Shown: positions 7,710 to 15,998 of the stretch, piece after piece | Layout of the letters: every line of letters begins with the position of its first letter | Position numbering within the stretch: the first letter of the stretch is position 1 | DNA from: Anaerolineaceae bacterium UBA1415 | GTDB lineage: Bacteria > Chloroflexota > Anaerolineae > Anaerolineales > Anaerolineaceae | Length of the DNA: 26,698 bases | Reading direction: 5' to 3' | Assembly (NCBI GenBank): GCA_002305635.1 | Contig: DBPR01000018.1 | Span: 2,564 to 29,261, forward strand | Made by a program: the position numbers and the translations under genes | Notes under the pieces: generated by a model | The model's input: only the letters and a program-made list of their open reading frames with translations | Database searches by the model: none | What the model was told of the DNA's origin: nothing

Positions 7710-9518
7710 TTATTGGTTATCCTGATACTGACTGGCCTGGGCGAGGTACATGGTTCGATACAAGCCGTCCTCGGCCATTAATTGGCTGTGGTTGCCTTCC
7801 TGAATGAGTTTGCCCCCATCCAATACAAAAATGCGGTCGGCGTAGCGCGTGCTGGATAGGCGGTGCGAGACAAACATGGAGCTGCTGCCCCTGGTCAGTC
7901 TGAGCATCATGCCAAATACCTGTTCCTCATTGCGCGGATCGAGGGCGGAGGTGGGCTCATCTAAGATCATCAAGGCGCCGTTATGGCAAATGTTGCGGGC
8001 GATGGCGAGCTTTTGTTCCTGCCCACCCGAGGGGATGGCTCCCTCTTCGTCCAACAAGCGCGTTATGGGCACATGGATGCCGTCTTTTTGCTCCTCAGCC
8101 CAGGAAAGCATCTCCGTATCGCGCAGCGCCTGGCGGATATGCTCAAGGTCATCTTCAGTTTGCACGCTTTGCAGCTTGCCACACAGGTTTTCAGAGAGAA
8201 GAACGGGCATGAGTTGGAAATCCTGAAAAGTAACGGAGAGCAATTGGTAATATTCAGGCAAGGGAATTTGGGCGATATCGACGCCGTTAAGCAGGATCTG
8301 ACCTGACCGAGGCTGATAGAGCCGACAGATCAGCTTGACGAGGGTCGTTTTGCCAGCACCGTTGCGGCCGACCAGCGCGACTGTTTCGCCCGATGGGATA
8401 GAGAGCGATAGATCGTCAAGGATGAGGGCATCCTGTTCGGGATAGGCAAAGGAAAGCTGGCGCACCTCGAGGCTGACCTGACCAGACCTTGCCAGCGCAA
8501 TCGCCTGCCTGACAGTCGGGTCGATCTCTTCGTGATCATTCTCTGCATTGAAATCTTCTATCTCCGGCAAAGACATGAATTTGATGAAAGATGCCAGCTC
8601 GAGGTCAATGGTCATGATCTGGCGGATTTGCTCAAACAAAACTGACAATACCTGTCCAAACTGGCGCGCGGCGTTGTAGATCAGAACGAAGTTGCCGACG
8701 GTGATGGACTGGATCATCAGGGCTGTTCCCAGGATCAGGAAGACCACCATGCTCTGCAGCTCAACCAAAACCATGGTCAGGCCGTTGAGCGCGCCGCTTT
8801 TGGTGTAGTATTCGTGATTGACCGCCAGTATTTTGTCCATACTGGCTTTGGCGCGGGTCAGCATCAGCTCAACGCCATTGTAAAGCCGGAGGTCTTTAGC
8901 ATAGCGAAAATCCCGGGAGATCTCGATGAAATAAACAAAGGCTCGGGTTTCGGGCATGCTGCGCTCGTTGTTATCCACTTCAAGGAGTCGTAATCTTTGC
9001 AAAAGCGGGATGGTGAGCAGATTGAGCCCGAGCAACAGCGGTAGGAGCCACCACTTCCAGCTCAAAATGAGGACGGCTGATGTCATAAGCGTGACCAGCG
9101 CGCTGCCGGAGGTCATCATAACGTCTTTTAGCAGCCAGAGATGACCGAGGCTTCGCGTGGCGCGTTCCTTGAGATCGAGGGTTTGTTTGCTTTCACTCTC
9201 GTGATAGGGGATGGCAGTCGCTTTTTCGGTGAGCTTTTCGGTCAACACATAAAGCGCCTGGAAAGAATAAGCATCAAAGCGCATATTGGCGAAATGGCGC
9301 AGTAGATTGAGCAGCAAAGCGCCAAGCGCGAGGACGGCTACGTATTGCCAGAGGATCAAGGGACGTTTGGCTCCGAGCAATTCGTCGAGGATCAGTTTCG
9401 GCATGTAGACGTAAAGAACCGGCGCCAGACCGCTGACAAGCGAACTGAAGAAAAGCCACAGGTAATAGGGCAGGGTGCTCTTTCCGAGGTAGCTTAAGGA
9501 CTTCCTGATATTAGACAT
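7710..9518 (-). CDS. ABC exporter half-transporter (permease + ATPase), second of a pair
   Basis: The product is 602 aa: an N-terminal six-helix membrane domain (about 1-330) and a C-terminal ATPase. The ATPase has Walker A GRNGAGKTT, a Q-loop (VTFQDFQLM), an altered signature PSGGQEQ (Pro in place of the usual Leu), Walker B LMILDEPTSALD and H-loop FVSHRLS. It should pair with the product of the next upstream gene as a heterodimeric type IV exporter in the cytoplasmic membrane. The substrate is unknown. The frame opens further upstream, but that stretch overlaps the neighbour. The ATG at 9518 follows AAAGGAG by 9 nt and overlaps the upstream stop by 8 nt (shared ATGTCTAA), indicating translational coupling. 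The proposed length nearly equals that of the partner. Confidence 0.9.
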   Translation of the reverse strand: MSNIRKSLSYLGKSTLPYYLWLFFSSLVSGLAPVLYVYMPKLILDELLGAKRPLILWQYVAVLALGALLLNLLRHFANMRFDAYSFQALYVLTEKLTEKATAIPYHESESKQTLDLKERATRSLGHLWLLKDVMMTSGSALVTLMTSAVLILSWKWWLLPLLLGLNLLTIPLLQRLRLLEVDNNERSMPETRAFVYFIEISRDFRYAKDLRLYNGVELMLTRAKASMDKILAVNHEYYTKSGALNGLTMVLVELQSMVVFLILGTALMIQSITVGNFVLIYNAARQFGQVLSVLFEQIRQIMTIDLELASFIKFMSLPEIEDFNAENDHEEIDPTVRQAIALARSGQVSLEVRQLSFAYPEQDALILDDLSLSIPSGETVALVGRNGAGKTTLVKLICRLYQPRSGQILLNGVDIAQIPLPEYYQLLSVTFQDFQLMPVLLSENLCGKLQSVQTEDDLEHIRQALRDTEMLSWAEEQKDGIHVPITRLLDEEGAIPSGGQEQKLAIARNICHNGALMILDEPTSALDPRNEEQVFGMMLRLTRGSSSMFVSHRLSSTRYADRIFVLDGGKLIQEGNHSQLMAEDGLYRTMYLAQASQYQDNQ

Positions 9519-11322
9519 CTTCAGGGGCTCCTTTTTCTGTTGTGCCTGACTGGCGGTAATTCTTTGCCTGTATCTCGAAAAGTTCCGCGTACTCGCCTTT
9601 TTGAGCGATGAGTTGGTCGTGCGTGCCGAGCTCCATGATCTTTCCATCCTTCAGGAAGGCGACGCGGTCACAGAAACGGGTGCTGGCGAGCCGGTGGGAA
9701 ACAAAAATGCTGGTCTTGCCCTGAGTGAACTGCGCGTAGCGTTCGTACATTTCACGCTCTGCCAAGGGATCAAGCGCGGCGGTCGGTTCGTCGAGGATGA
9801 GCATTTTGCTACTGGTCTTGTAGAGCGCGCGCGCCAGAAATAGCTTCTGGTGTTCACCGCCGGAAAGGTCCACGCCCTCGTCACTCAGAATGCGCAGAAG
9901 GTAGGTGTCTTCTTTGGCGGGAAGCTTATTAATGACCTCCGAGAGGCCGGAGCCTTCGACCGCAAGCTGAAAGGCAGCCAGGTCCAGGTCGGTTGCCATG
10001 GTGATGTTGTCGCGGAGGGTAAATGGAAGCAGCATGGCATCCTGAAAGACAGCGCTGAGCAGTTGATGATAGTCTTCTTCGTTGTAGTCCCAGATATCTT
10101 TGCCGTTGATGAGGATACGCCCGGAGCTGGGTTTGTAGAGACGACAAAGCAGTTTGATCAGCGTGCTCTTGCCAGCGCCGTTCTCGCCCACCAGGGCGAG
10201 TTTTTCGCCGGCAGGGATGTGGAGGTTGAGCTTGATCAGAACGGGCGCGGTCGTGTTTGGATAGATGAAAGTCAGATTCTCGATAACAATTTCGGGAACG
10301 CTCTCATCAGAAGCGGGGTCTTGTTTGCGGACTGTCTCCAGCTCCTGGAACTGTTTTTCGAGCGGGAGCGTGAAGTCGATAAAATTCTGGAAACGTTTCG
10401 ATTCCAGCTGAATATCGACCAGGTTTTTGATCAGCTGCTGGGAGACGACCATGAAGGAAAGCAGTCCAGCGGTGTAGAGCGTAAAGACCGAAGCGTCCAT
10501 CAGACCCAGGGCGAACTGGCGGATGATCCAGCCGTAGACCAGGACGTCGCGGATCAGATCGACCAATGTGAGCGCGCTCATGAACTGGAAGTGCTTTTTG
10601 CTGGCTTTTACGTCCTGAAGAAGACGAAGGTCAGCATATTTCCGCAGGTAGGCGCGCAGCATTTCCCAGGTGTTGTAAAGCAGGAGATCTTTTTTGCGAA
10701 GTGGGTCGGAAATGACTTCCTGCAGGGTCATATGCCGACGCCCCAATGGCCTGTAGGATTGCCACATTGATTCACTAAATCGTGCTTCCTGGTCTATGAT
10801 CAGATAGTTTGAGATCAGGATCACAACCAGCAGGATAAGGATCCAGGGTGAGAGCGATGCCAACAGGGAAGAAAAGCCCAGCACGCTCAGGATCTGACCA
10901 CTAAGAGGAAGAAGACCAAGTATGATGCCTCCGGCCCCCAGCATTGGGTTTGATACGCTGGAATGGGCGAAGTTGATCTGGTCGAGCGTTTTGGGCAGGA
11001 GCGTGTTTTCGTAGGGCATCCTGAGGCTGACGCGCGCCAGGTCGCGAATGAGCTGGTAGCGCACGTTGTTCATGCGCATGCGGTAATTGCCTTTGAGCCA
11101 GGCGACAACAAAGCCAGCCAGCATTGCCCCCAGCCCGGACAGAACGACGGTCAGGAACAGCTGCTGTCGGGTCCAGAGCTGATAGTTGCGCAGGATCGCA
11201 GTCGGGACGAGCACCCAAATGAAGGGATAGGCCGCTGACAGGAGAGCGTTGACCAGCATCATCAGAAGCATTTTGGGATCGTATTGGAGGATCTTTTTAA
11301 GTAGATATGGGATCGGTCTCAT
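9511..11322 (-). CDS. ABC exporter half-transporter (permease + ATPase), first of a pair
   Basis: The product is 603 aa from the ATG at 11322 (MRPIPYLLKKILQYDPK). A membrane domain of about six helices (from residue 20 to about 300) is followed by an ATPase. The ATPase has Walker A GENGAGKST, Q-loop SAVFQDAML, canonical signature LSGGEHQK, Walker B MLILDEPTAALD and H-loop FVSHRLAS. With the downstream partner it forms a heterodimeric exporter; here the consensus signature sits in this subunit and the altered one in the partner. An in-frame ATG at 11352 would add 10 residues (MLQSCKRADA), but it has no ribosome site and lies upstream of a likely transcript start. The cargo cannot be inferred. 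A lipid, peptide or drug exporter is possible. Confidence 0.88.
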   Translation of the reverse strand: MRPIPYLLKKILQYDPKMLLMMLVNALLSAAYPFIWVLVPTAILRNYQLWTRQQLFLTVVLSGLGAMLAGFVVAWLKGNYRMRMNNVRYQLIRDLARVSLRMPYENTLLPKTLDQINFAHSSVSNPMLGAGGIILGLLPLSGQILSVLGFSSLLASLSPWILILLVVILISNYLIIDQEARFSESMWQSYRPLGRRHMTLQEVISDPLRKKDLLLYNTWEMLRAYLRKYADLRLLQDVKASKKHFQFMSALTLVDLIRDVLVYGWIIRQFALGLMDASVFTLYTAGLLSFMVVSQQLIKNLVDIQLESKRFQNFIDFTLPLEKQFQELETVRKQDPASDESVPEIVIENLTFIYPNTTAPVLIKLNLHIPAGEKLALVGENGAGKSTLIKLLCRLYKPSSGRILINGKDIWDYNEEDYHQLLSAVFQDAMLLPFTLRDNITMATDLDLAAFQLAVEGSGLSEVINKLPAKEDTYLLRILSDEGVDLSGGEHQKLFLARALYKTSSKMLILDEPTAALDPLAEREMYERYAQFTQGKTSIFVSHRLASTRFCDRVAFLKDGKIMELGTHDQLIAQKGEYAELFEIQAKNYRQSGTTEKGAPEDV

Positions 11323-11342
11323 GGCATCAGCTCGCTTGCAGG

Positions 11343-11372
11343 ATTGTAACATTTATGGGGTAATTGAGTTAA
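11343..11372 (-). promoter_or_regulatory. Possible promoter of the ABC exporter pair
   Basis: On the - strand TTAACT (11372-11367) and TACAAT (11348-11343) are 18 bp apart. A start about 7 nt downstream would fall after the ATG at 11352 and before the ATG at 11322, which supports the shorter reading frame. Confidence 0.35.
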
Positions 11373-11443
11373 AAACGAAGTTGGTTCAGTGATTTTTAGT
11401 TGCGAACAAGACGGGATTGATTGGGCAAATATAGTCGAAAGCC

Positions 11444-11489
11444 AAGCCTTCTCCGCGGGGAGAAGGTGCCCGTAGGGCGGATGAGGGGT
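11444..11489 (-). repeat. 46-bp dispersed double-hairpin repeat, copy 2
   Basis: This is an inverted copy of 1515-1560, 44/46 identical, lying in the gap between galK and the ABC pair. Read on -, its hairpin loops are TAC and CCGC, against TTC and TCGC in copy 1. All stem bases are unchanged. Confidence 0.85.
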
Positions 11490-11509
11490 TACCTAAAAGC
11501 AGAACGTCG

Positions 11510-11549
11510 GATTGAATCATTGAGGCGTTTGCGCCCCAACGATTCAATC
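11510..11549. repeat. 40-bp imperfect hairpin downstream of galK
   Basis: The arms GATTGAATCATTG (11510-11522) and CAACGATTCAATC (11537-11549) pair with one mismatch, and GGCG/CGCC pairs inside. It lies 20 bp past the galK stop. No clear U-tract follows on -, so it is either a weak terminator or a mobile-type palindrome. Confidence 0.5.
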
Positions 11550-11569
11550 ACGATCTACCAAAGTTCTAC

Positions 11570-12742
11570 TCAATCCAAACTTGCGCCTGTGGCGGCGTGG
11601 CAAAGGTATATCTCGGGGGTGATGCCTGTGGCGGTGTGGTAGCTTTCTGCCAGGATCGAAACGAAGTCGGAGGCGTGCTTTTCTTCGACGATGTTGATCG
11701 TGCAGCCGCCGAAGCCGGCGCCGGTCAGGCGCGCGCCAAGACAGCCGGGGATATTCTGCGCGAGGCGAACCATGATATCCAGTTCGGGGATCGAAACTTC
11801 ATAGAGATCTCTCAGGCTGACGTGCCCCTGATTGAGAAGTTTGCCAAAAGCTGGCAGGTCGCCGCTCTCAAGCAGCGGGATCGCCTCAAAGGTGCGCTCA
11901 ATTTCTTCCACGACGTGGCGGGCGCGTTTTTCGATGCGTTCGGGCAGGGTGCCAGCCAGTTTATTGAAGGTATCAGGAGCAACATCACGCAAGGATCGCA
12001 GCCCTGGCAGGTGAGCTGAAAGCAGGTGTATCGCTTCTTCGCAGTCGGCGCGGCGTTTGTTATATTCGCCGGAGCTAAGGCGGCGTGATTTCATCGTGTC
12101 GGCCACGATGTAGGCATAATTGGACGGGATCGGGATAGTGCGCCAGTCGAGGCTGCGGCAGTCAAGCACCAGGATGGCGTTTTCTTCACCGCAGGCACTG
12201 GCAAATTGATCCATGATGCCAGACTGGACGCCAACGTATTGGTTTTCCGCCTTCTGACCCAGCAAGGCGCGTTCCATCGGGCTCAAACCCCAGTTTGCCA
12301 GCGTTTGCCAGGCCAGCACGAAGGCCATCTCAACTGAGGCGGATGAGCTTAGCCCGGAACCACGGGGGATATTGGAGGAATAGACGCCCTTAATCGCCGG
12401 ACATTCCAGACCACGCTCTTCGGCGGCCCAACAGACGCCAGCCGGATAAAAAGCCCAGCTGGGAAGCGGCTTTCCGTCACTGGTGAGCTTCGTTTTCACC
12501 GAGCGGCCTGTGAATTTGCAGCTTTGTTTCAGGTCTTTGGCGATCAGGTGGTTTTCTTGGCTGCCGCTGAGCGAATAAGCCAGCCAGGTGGCGCGGTCAA
12601 TCGCGATCGGGAGAACAAGCCCGTCGTTATAATCGACATGCTCGCCCAAAAGGTTGACTCTGCCGGGAGCTTTTACAATGTATTCCGGGTTTTTACCAAA
12701 TTCTGCTTTGAAGTGTTGGATCACTGAATCACGAATATTCAT
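11570..12742 (-). CDS. galK: Galactokinase
   Basis: This enzyme phosphorylates galactose with ATP to galactose 1-phosphate, the first step of the Leloir pathway, in the cytosol. The 390-aa length is usual for the family. All three GHMP-kinase motifs are present: the galactokinase signature PGRVNLLGEHVDYNDG (26-41), the ATP loop GLSSSASVE (about 130-140) and LTGAGFGG (339-346). The ATG at 12742 is preceded by AGAGGA at a suitable distance. It diverges from mglBAC, whose importer supplies its substrate; galT and galE are not in the window. The 540-bp spacer holds three copies of AACAATATT, a candidate shared operator. Specificity for galactose rather than N-acetylgalactosamine is supported by the mgl context. 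Confidence 0.96.
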   Translation of the reverse strand: MNIRDSVIQHFKAEFGKNPEYIVKAPGRVNLLGEHVDYNDGLVLPIAIDRATWLAYSLSGSQENHLIAKDLKQSCKFTGRSVKTKLTSDGKPLPSWAFYPAGVCWAAEERGLECPAIKGVYSSNIPRGSGLSSSASVEMAFVLAWQTLANWGLSPMERALLGQKAENQYVGVQSGIMDQFASACGEENAILVLDCRSLDWRTIPIPSNYAYIVADTMKSRRLSSGEYNKRRADCEEAIHLLSAHLPGLRSLRDVAPDTFNKLAGTLPERIEKRARHVVEEIERTFEAIPLLESGDLPAFGKLLNQGHVSLRDLYEVSIPELDIMVRLAQNIPGCLGARLTGAGFGGCTINIVEEKHASDFVSILAESYHTATGITPEIYLCHAATGASLD

Positions 12743-12973
12743 GTCTTGGTCCTCTTATCCATAAAAATTGATCGGCATGCTGCGGGGACGATCGCTGATT
12801 GAAACAATATTCCATTTTTCAATAGCTTTAATAAATATTGTTCGCGCGTTGATCATGAACGCCCCTGAAACTCCGAATAAAACGATAATAAAATGTCAGT
12901 CAAATGTGTTTGAAGGATTATACAATTCTTCGCGAAATTTGTCGTTAACAATATTAAGAACGAGTTAATCGTG

Positions 12974-12979
12974 TATAAT
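12974..12979 (+). promoter_or_regulatory. -10 box of the mgl operon promoter
   Basis: This perfect TATAAT would start transcription near 12986 and give a leader of almost 300 nt before mglB. The -35 region (about 12951-12956) has no good hexamer and overlaps the third AACAATATT copy. That arrangement suits regulated expression. Confidence 0.55.
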
Positions 12980-13051
12980 GACCATTAATCATTGCATGGA
13001 AGTATCTTTATAAAATACCTCCATAATATGGGAGTGTAGTTTCTGATGACG

Positions 13052-13104
13052 ACACTCTTCACTGTCATGAAGACCAATGGTCTTCGGTTGTTTACCGTGA
13101 GTGT
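13052..13104 (+). promoter_or_regulatory. Candidate three-way-junction RNA in the mglB leader
   Basis: ACACTC (13052-13057) can pair with GAGTGT (13099-13104). They enclose GAAGACC-AAT-GGTCTTC (13069-13085) and the adjacent CGGT-TGTTT-ACCG (13085-13097, sharing one base). An alternative stem ATGAC/GTCAT would break the outer helix, so two states are possible. No known riboswitch class was matched. Confidence 0.4.
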
Positions 13105-13282
13105 GGGTGTTTGTTCCCTTCTCCCGGCAATAGCATACCCTAACAGAAAGGTTGAATTTGCAATCTGTTTTGGGTAAACGAAATGTATGGACTTAAATAG
13201 TCAGAGGAGGCAATAGGTTTAGGAAATACAATCGCATTGTCAATTAATCAAAAACAATTTAGTTAATATTTAAAGGAGACAT

Positions 13283-14338
13283 ATGAGAAAAAAGTTGCTT
13301 GTTTTAATTAGTATTTTGATGATCGGTTTGCTGGCTTTCACCGCCTGCGAAACGAAAACCGCGCCCGAAGGTGGCGATGCTCCTGCTGGCGATCTGCCAC
13401 TGATCGGTGTCACCATCTACAAATATGATGACAACTTCATGTCTTTTGTGCGCCGCAATATCGAAAAGAACGCGGAAGGCAAAGCCAATCTGATCATGAA
13501 CGATTCCCAGAATGATCAGGCAAAGCAAAATGATCAGGTTGACACCATGATCTCCAAGGGTGTCACTGCCCTGGCCATCAACCTTGTTGACCCTCAGGCC
13601 GCGTCTGCCATCATCGCCAAGGCTCAGGCTGCTGACCTGCCCGTGATCTTCTTCAACAAGGAACCAAGCGCTGCTGATTTGAATTCCTATGAAAAAGCCT
13701 GGTATGTTGGCACCACCTCTGCTGAATCCGGTGTTATGGAAGGCCAGATCGTTGTTGATGCCTGGAAGGCTCATCCCGAATGGGACAAAAACGGTGATGG
13801 AATCATCCAATACGTTCTGCTGAAGGGCGAACCCGGACATCCTGACGCTGAAGCCCGCACAACCTTTGTCATCCAAACTGTTAACGAAGCCGGTATTCAG
13901 ACCGAAGAACTCGAACTCCAGACCGGTATGTGGGATTCCGCCAAAGCCAAGGATCTGATGGATAACTGGTATGCCAAGCACGGCGACGCGATCGAATTTG
14001 TGATCGCCAACAACGACGCCATGGCCCTGGGCGCGATCGCCTCCCTGAAGGCCAATGGTTTCTTTGGCGCCGATGGCAAATTCATGCCCGTTGTTGGTGT
14101 GGACGCCATCCCCGATGCTCTGGCTGCCATCAAGAATGGTGAACTGGTTGGTTCAGTTCTCAACGATGCCGCCAATCAGGGTCTGGCGACCTTTGAGCTG
14201 GCTCTCAACGCCGCTCTGGGCAATGATCCTCTTGCTGGAACCAAATGGACCTTCGACGCAAACAAATCTGTCCGTGTTCCGTATGTTGGTATCACCCTGG
14301 AAAACATCCAGATTGCTGAAGACAGCTACGCTGAGTAA
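13283..14338 (+). CDS. mglB: Galactose/methyl-galactoside-binding lipoprotein
   Basis: The product is 351 aa and is the solute receptor of the Mgl importer. The N-terminus is a lipoprotein signal (MRKKLLVLISILMIGLLAFTAC, lipidated Cys at 22), so it is anchored outside the membrane, unlike the free periplasmic protein of E. coli. The sequence closely follows E. coli MglB. The EF-hand-like Ca2+ loop is DKNGDGIIQ. The sugar contacts are GHPDAEAR (His, Asp, Arg), the Trp of GMWDSA, ANNDAM, GVDAIPDA and LNDAANQ. These match the known glucose/galactose-binding residues, so the call is firm, although glucose may also bind. AAAGGAG precedes the ATG at 13283. It is the first gene of mglBAC and is followed by a strong terminator that should make it the most abundant product. 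Confidence 0.96.
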   Translation: MRKKLLVLISILMIGLLAFTACETKTAPEGGDAPAGDLPLIGVTIYKYDDNFMSFVRRNIEKNAEGKANLIMNDSQNDQAKQNDQVDTMISKGVTALAINLVDPQAASAIIAKAQAADLPVIFFNKEPSAADLNSYEKAWYVGTTSAESGVMEGQIVVDAWKAHPEWDKNGDGIIQYVLLKGEPGHPDAEARTTFVIQTVNEAGIQTEELELQTGMWDSAKAKDLMDNWYAKHGDAIEFVIANNDAMALGAIASLKANGFFGADGKFMPVVGVDAIPDALAAIKNGELVGSVLNDAANQGLATFELALNAALGNDPLAGTKWTFDANKSVRVPYVGITLENIQIAEDSYAE

Positions 14339-14353
14339 AAGCATGAATAGCAA

Positions 14354-14385
14354 GGATGCACTTCACTTGAAGTGCATCCTTTTTT
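14354..14385 (+). terminator. Intrinsic terminator between mglB and mglA
   Basis: A 12-bp perfect stem (GGATGCACTTCA/TGAAGTGCATCC, loop CT) is followed by six T. It is 22 bp before mglA. Partial read-through would let the receptor be made in excess over the ATPase and permease. Confidence 0.9.
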
Positions 14386-14406
14386 GAAAGTAGTAAGAGG
14401 CGGTAT

Positions 14407-15984
14407 ATGGATCAAACAGCAGATGCTACCCCCGCGGAAAAATTGGTACAGGATATAAAGCCAGACACTGTGGCAGGTTCTGGAGAGCCGACCAAATACG
14501 TTCTTGAAATGAAGGGAATCTCGAAGGCTTTCCCTGGTGTTCAGGCTTTGGACAGTGTTAATTTAAGATTACGTCCGGGGTCTATTCACGCGCTTTTGGG
14601 AGAGAATGGTGCCGGAAAATCGACCTTGATGAAGGTCCTTTTTGGGATTTATCGCAAAGATTCAGGCGAAATTTTGATCGATGGTCAACCGGTTGAGTTT
14701 ACCTCTTCCAAACAAGCTCTGGATCACGGTGTTTCGATGGTGCACCAGGAACTGAACCAGGTGCGTTCGACCCGAATTGTTGACAACCTTTGGCTGGGGC
14801 GCTTCCCGACCAAAAACGGGTTAATCGACGAACAAAAAATGAAAACAGATACTCAGGCAATCTTTGACTCGCTTGATATCCGCCTTGATCCGCATACCCG
14901 GATCAGCGACCTTTCGGTCTCATCCGCTCAGATGGTTGAGATCGCCAAGGCAGTATCGTATAACGCGCGTATTATCGTCATGGATGAGCCAACTTCCTCG
15001 CTGACAGAAACGGAAGTGAACCATCTCTTTAGAATTCTAAGAACTTTGCGCGAGAACGGCACCGCGATCGTTTACATCTCTCATAAGATGGATGAGATCA
15101 AGCAGATCGCCGACGAAGTCACCATCTTCCGCGATGGGAAATACGTTGGCACTTATGAAGCGGCTATGATCAGTATTGACGAGATCATCCGCAAGATGGT
15201 TGGCCGCAACCTCGAAAACTGGTTCCCGCCCAAAACCAACTGCCCTGGGGAAGTCATTCTTGAGGTCAGGGATTTTAGTTCCACCAATCCAAGGTCTTTT
15301 AAGGGTGTTTCCTTTGATCTGCGCGAAGGGGAAATCCTGGGCATCTCCGGCCTGGTCGGGTCTCAGCGGACCGAATTGGTTGAATCGATATTTGGTTTTC
15401 GGTCCATCGAAAGTGGAACATTGTTAAAAAAAGGAAACTCTGTCGTCAACCGCAACCCAGCGGTGGCGATTCAAAATGGTTTTTCACTTGTCACTGAGGA
15501 ACGCCGTGCCAATGGCATCTTTGGCGTGGCAGATATCACATTCAACAGCACCATCGCTCATCTGAGAGCGTATCTGAACAAGTTTTTCCTGCTGAAGGAC
15601 AACGAGATGCATGCGGATACACAAAAGTCTGTTGATCAGTTATCAATCAAGACCCCATCGCAGAAAACGCGCATCAGCTCCTTATCCGGTGGCAACCAGC
15701 AGAAGGTGATCTTAGGTCGATGGCTGTTGACAAGTCCTGATATCCTGCTTCTGGATGAGCCAACCCGCGGTATTGATGTGGGCGCGAAGTATGAGATCTA
15801 TCAGTTGATGATCGAACTCGCCAACCAGGGCAAAGCAATTATTATGGTCTCATCAGAAATGCCCGAATTGTTGGGCGTGACAGACCGGATTCTGGTCATG
15901 AGCAATGGGCAAATGGCCGGGATTGTTAATACAAAAGAAACAACGCAAGAGCAGATCATGACCCTTGCGGCAAAATATTTATAG
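14407..15984 (+). CDS. mglA: Galactose/methyl-galactoside import ATP-binding protein (two ATPase domains)
   Basis: This 525-aa tandem ABC ATPase energises the Mgl importer at the inner face of the membrane. In the first half Walker A is GENGAGKST (65-73), the signature is diverged (LSVSSAQM), and Walker B is IVMDEPTSSL. In the second half Walker A is degenerate (GLVGSQRTE), as is normal for MglA/RbsA proteins, the signature is perfect (LSGGNQQK), and Walker B is LLLDEPTRGID. An N-terminal extension of about 30 polar residues precedes the first domain. The ATG at 14407 follows AGAGG. The gene lies 68 bp after mglB, past the terminator, and 14 bp before mglC. Substrate assignment rests on the neighbouring mglB and mglC. 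Confidence 0.94.
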   Translation: MDQTADATPAEKLVQDIKPDTVAGSGEPTKYVLEMKGISKAFPGVQALDSVNLRLRPGSIHALLGENGAGKSTLMKVLFGIYRKDSGEILIDGQPVEFTSSKQALDHGVSMVHQELNQVRSTRIVDNLWLGRFPTKNGLIDEQKMKTDTQAIFDSLDIRLDPHTRISDLSVSSAQMVEIAKAVSYNARIIVMDEPTSSLTETEVNHLFRILRTLRENGTAIVYISHKMDEIKQIADEVTIFRDGKYVGTYEAAMISIDEIIRKMVGRNLENWFPPKTNCPGEVILEVRDFSSTNPRSFKGVSFDLREGEILGISGLVGSQRTELVESIFGFRSIESGTLLKKGNSVVNRNPAVAIQNGFSLVTEERRANGIFGVADITFNSTIAHLRAYLNKFFLLKDNEMHADTQKSVDQLSIKTPSQKTRISSLSGGNQQKVILGRWLLTSPDILLLDEPTRGIDVGAKYEIYQLMIELANQGKAIIMVSSEMPELLGVTDRILVMSNGQMAGIVNTKETTQEQIMTLAAKYL

Positions 15985-15998
15985 CTCGAGGCAAACGA

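Larger units (their letters stand above)
12743..13282. promoter_or_regulatory. galK-mglB divergent control region
   Basis: This 540-bp AT-rich spacer contains the 9-mer AACAATATT at 12803-12811 (+), 12834-12842 (inverted) and 12947-12955 (+). It also contains a TATAAT at 12974-12979 reading towards mglB and a structured segment at 13052-13104. A strong AGAGGAGG (13203-13210) has no ATG, GTG or TTG at normal spacing. No coding sequence was recognised. Confidence 0.65.

Noticed and set aside
9850..10770. 306-codon open frame on + within the ABC exporter gene
   Set aside because: It is a shadow of the real gene on -, which has full ABC motifs over the same stretch.
13000..13085. Purine-riboswitch-like words (ATAATATGG, GTTTCT) and a hammerhead-like CTGATGA in the mglB leader
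   Set aside because: The purine junction residues and P1 closure cannot be formed. For a hammerhead the GAAA box, the cleavage triplet and stem I are missing. The resemblance is only in short words.
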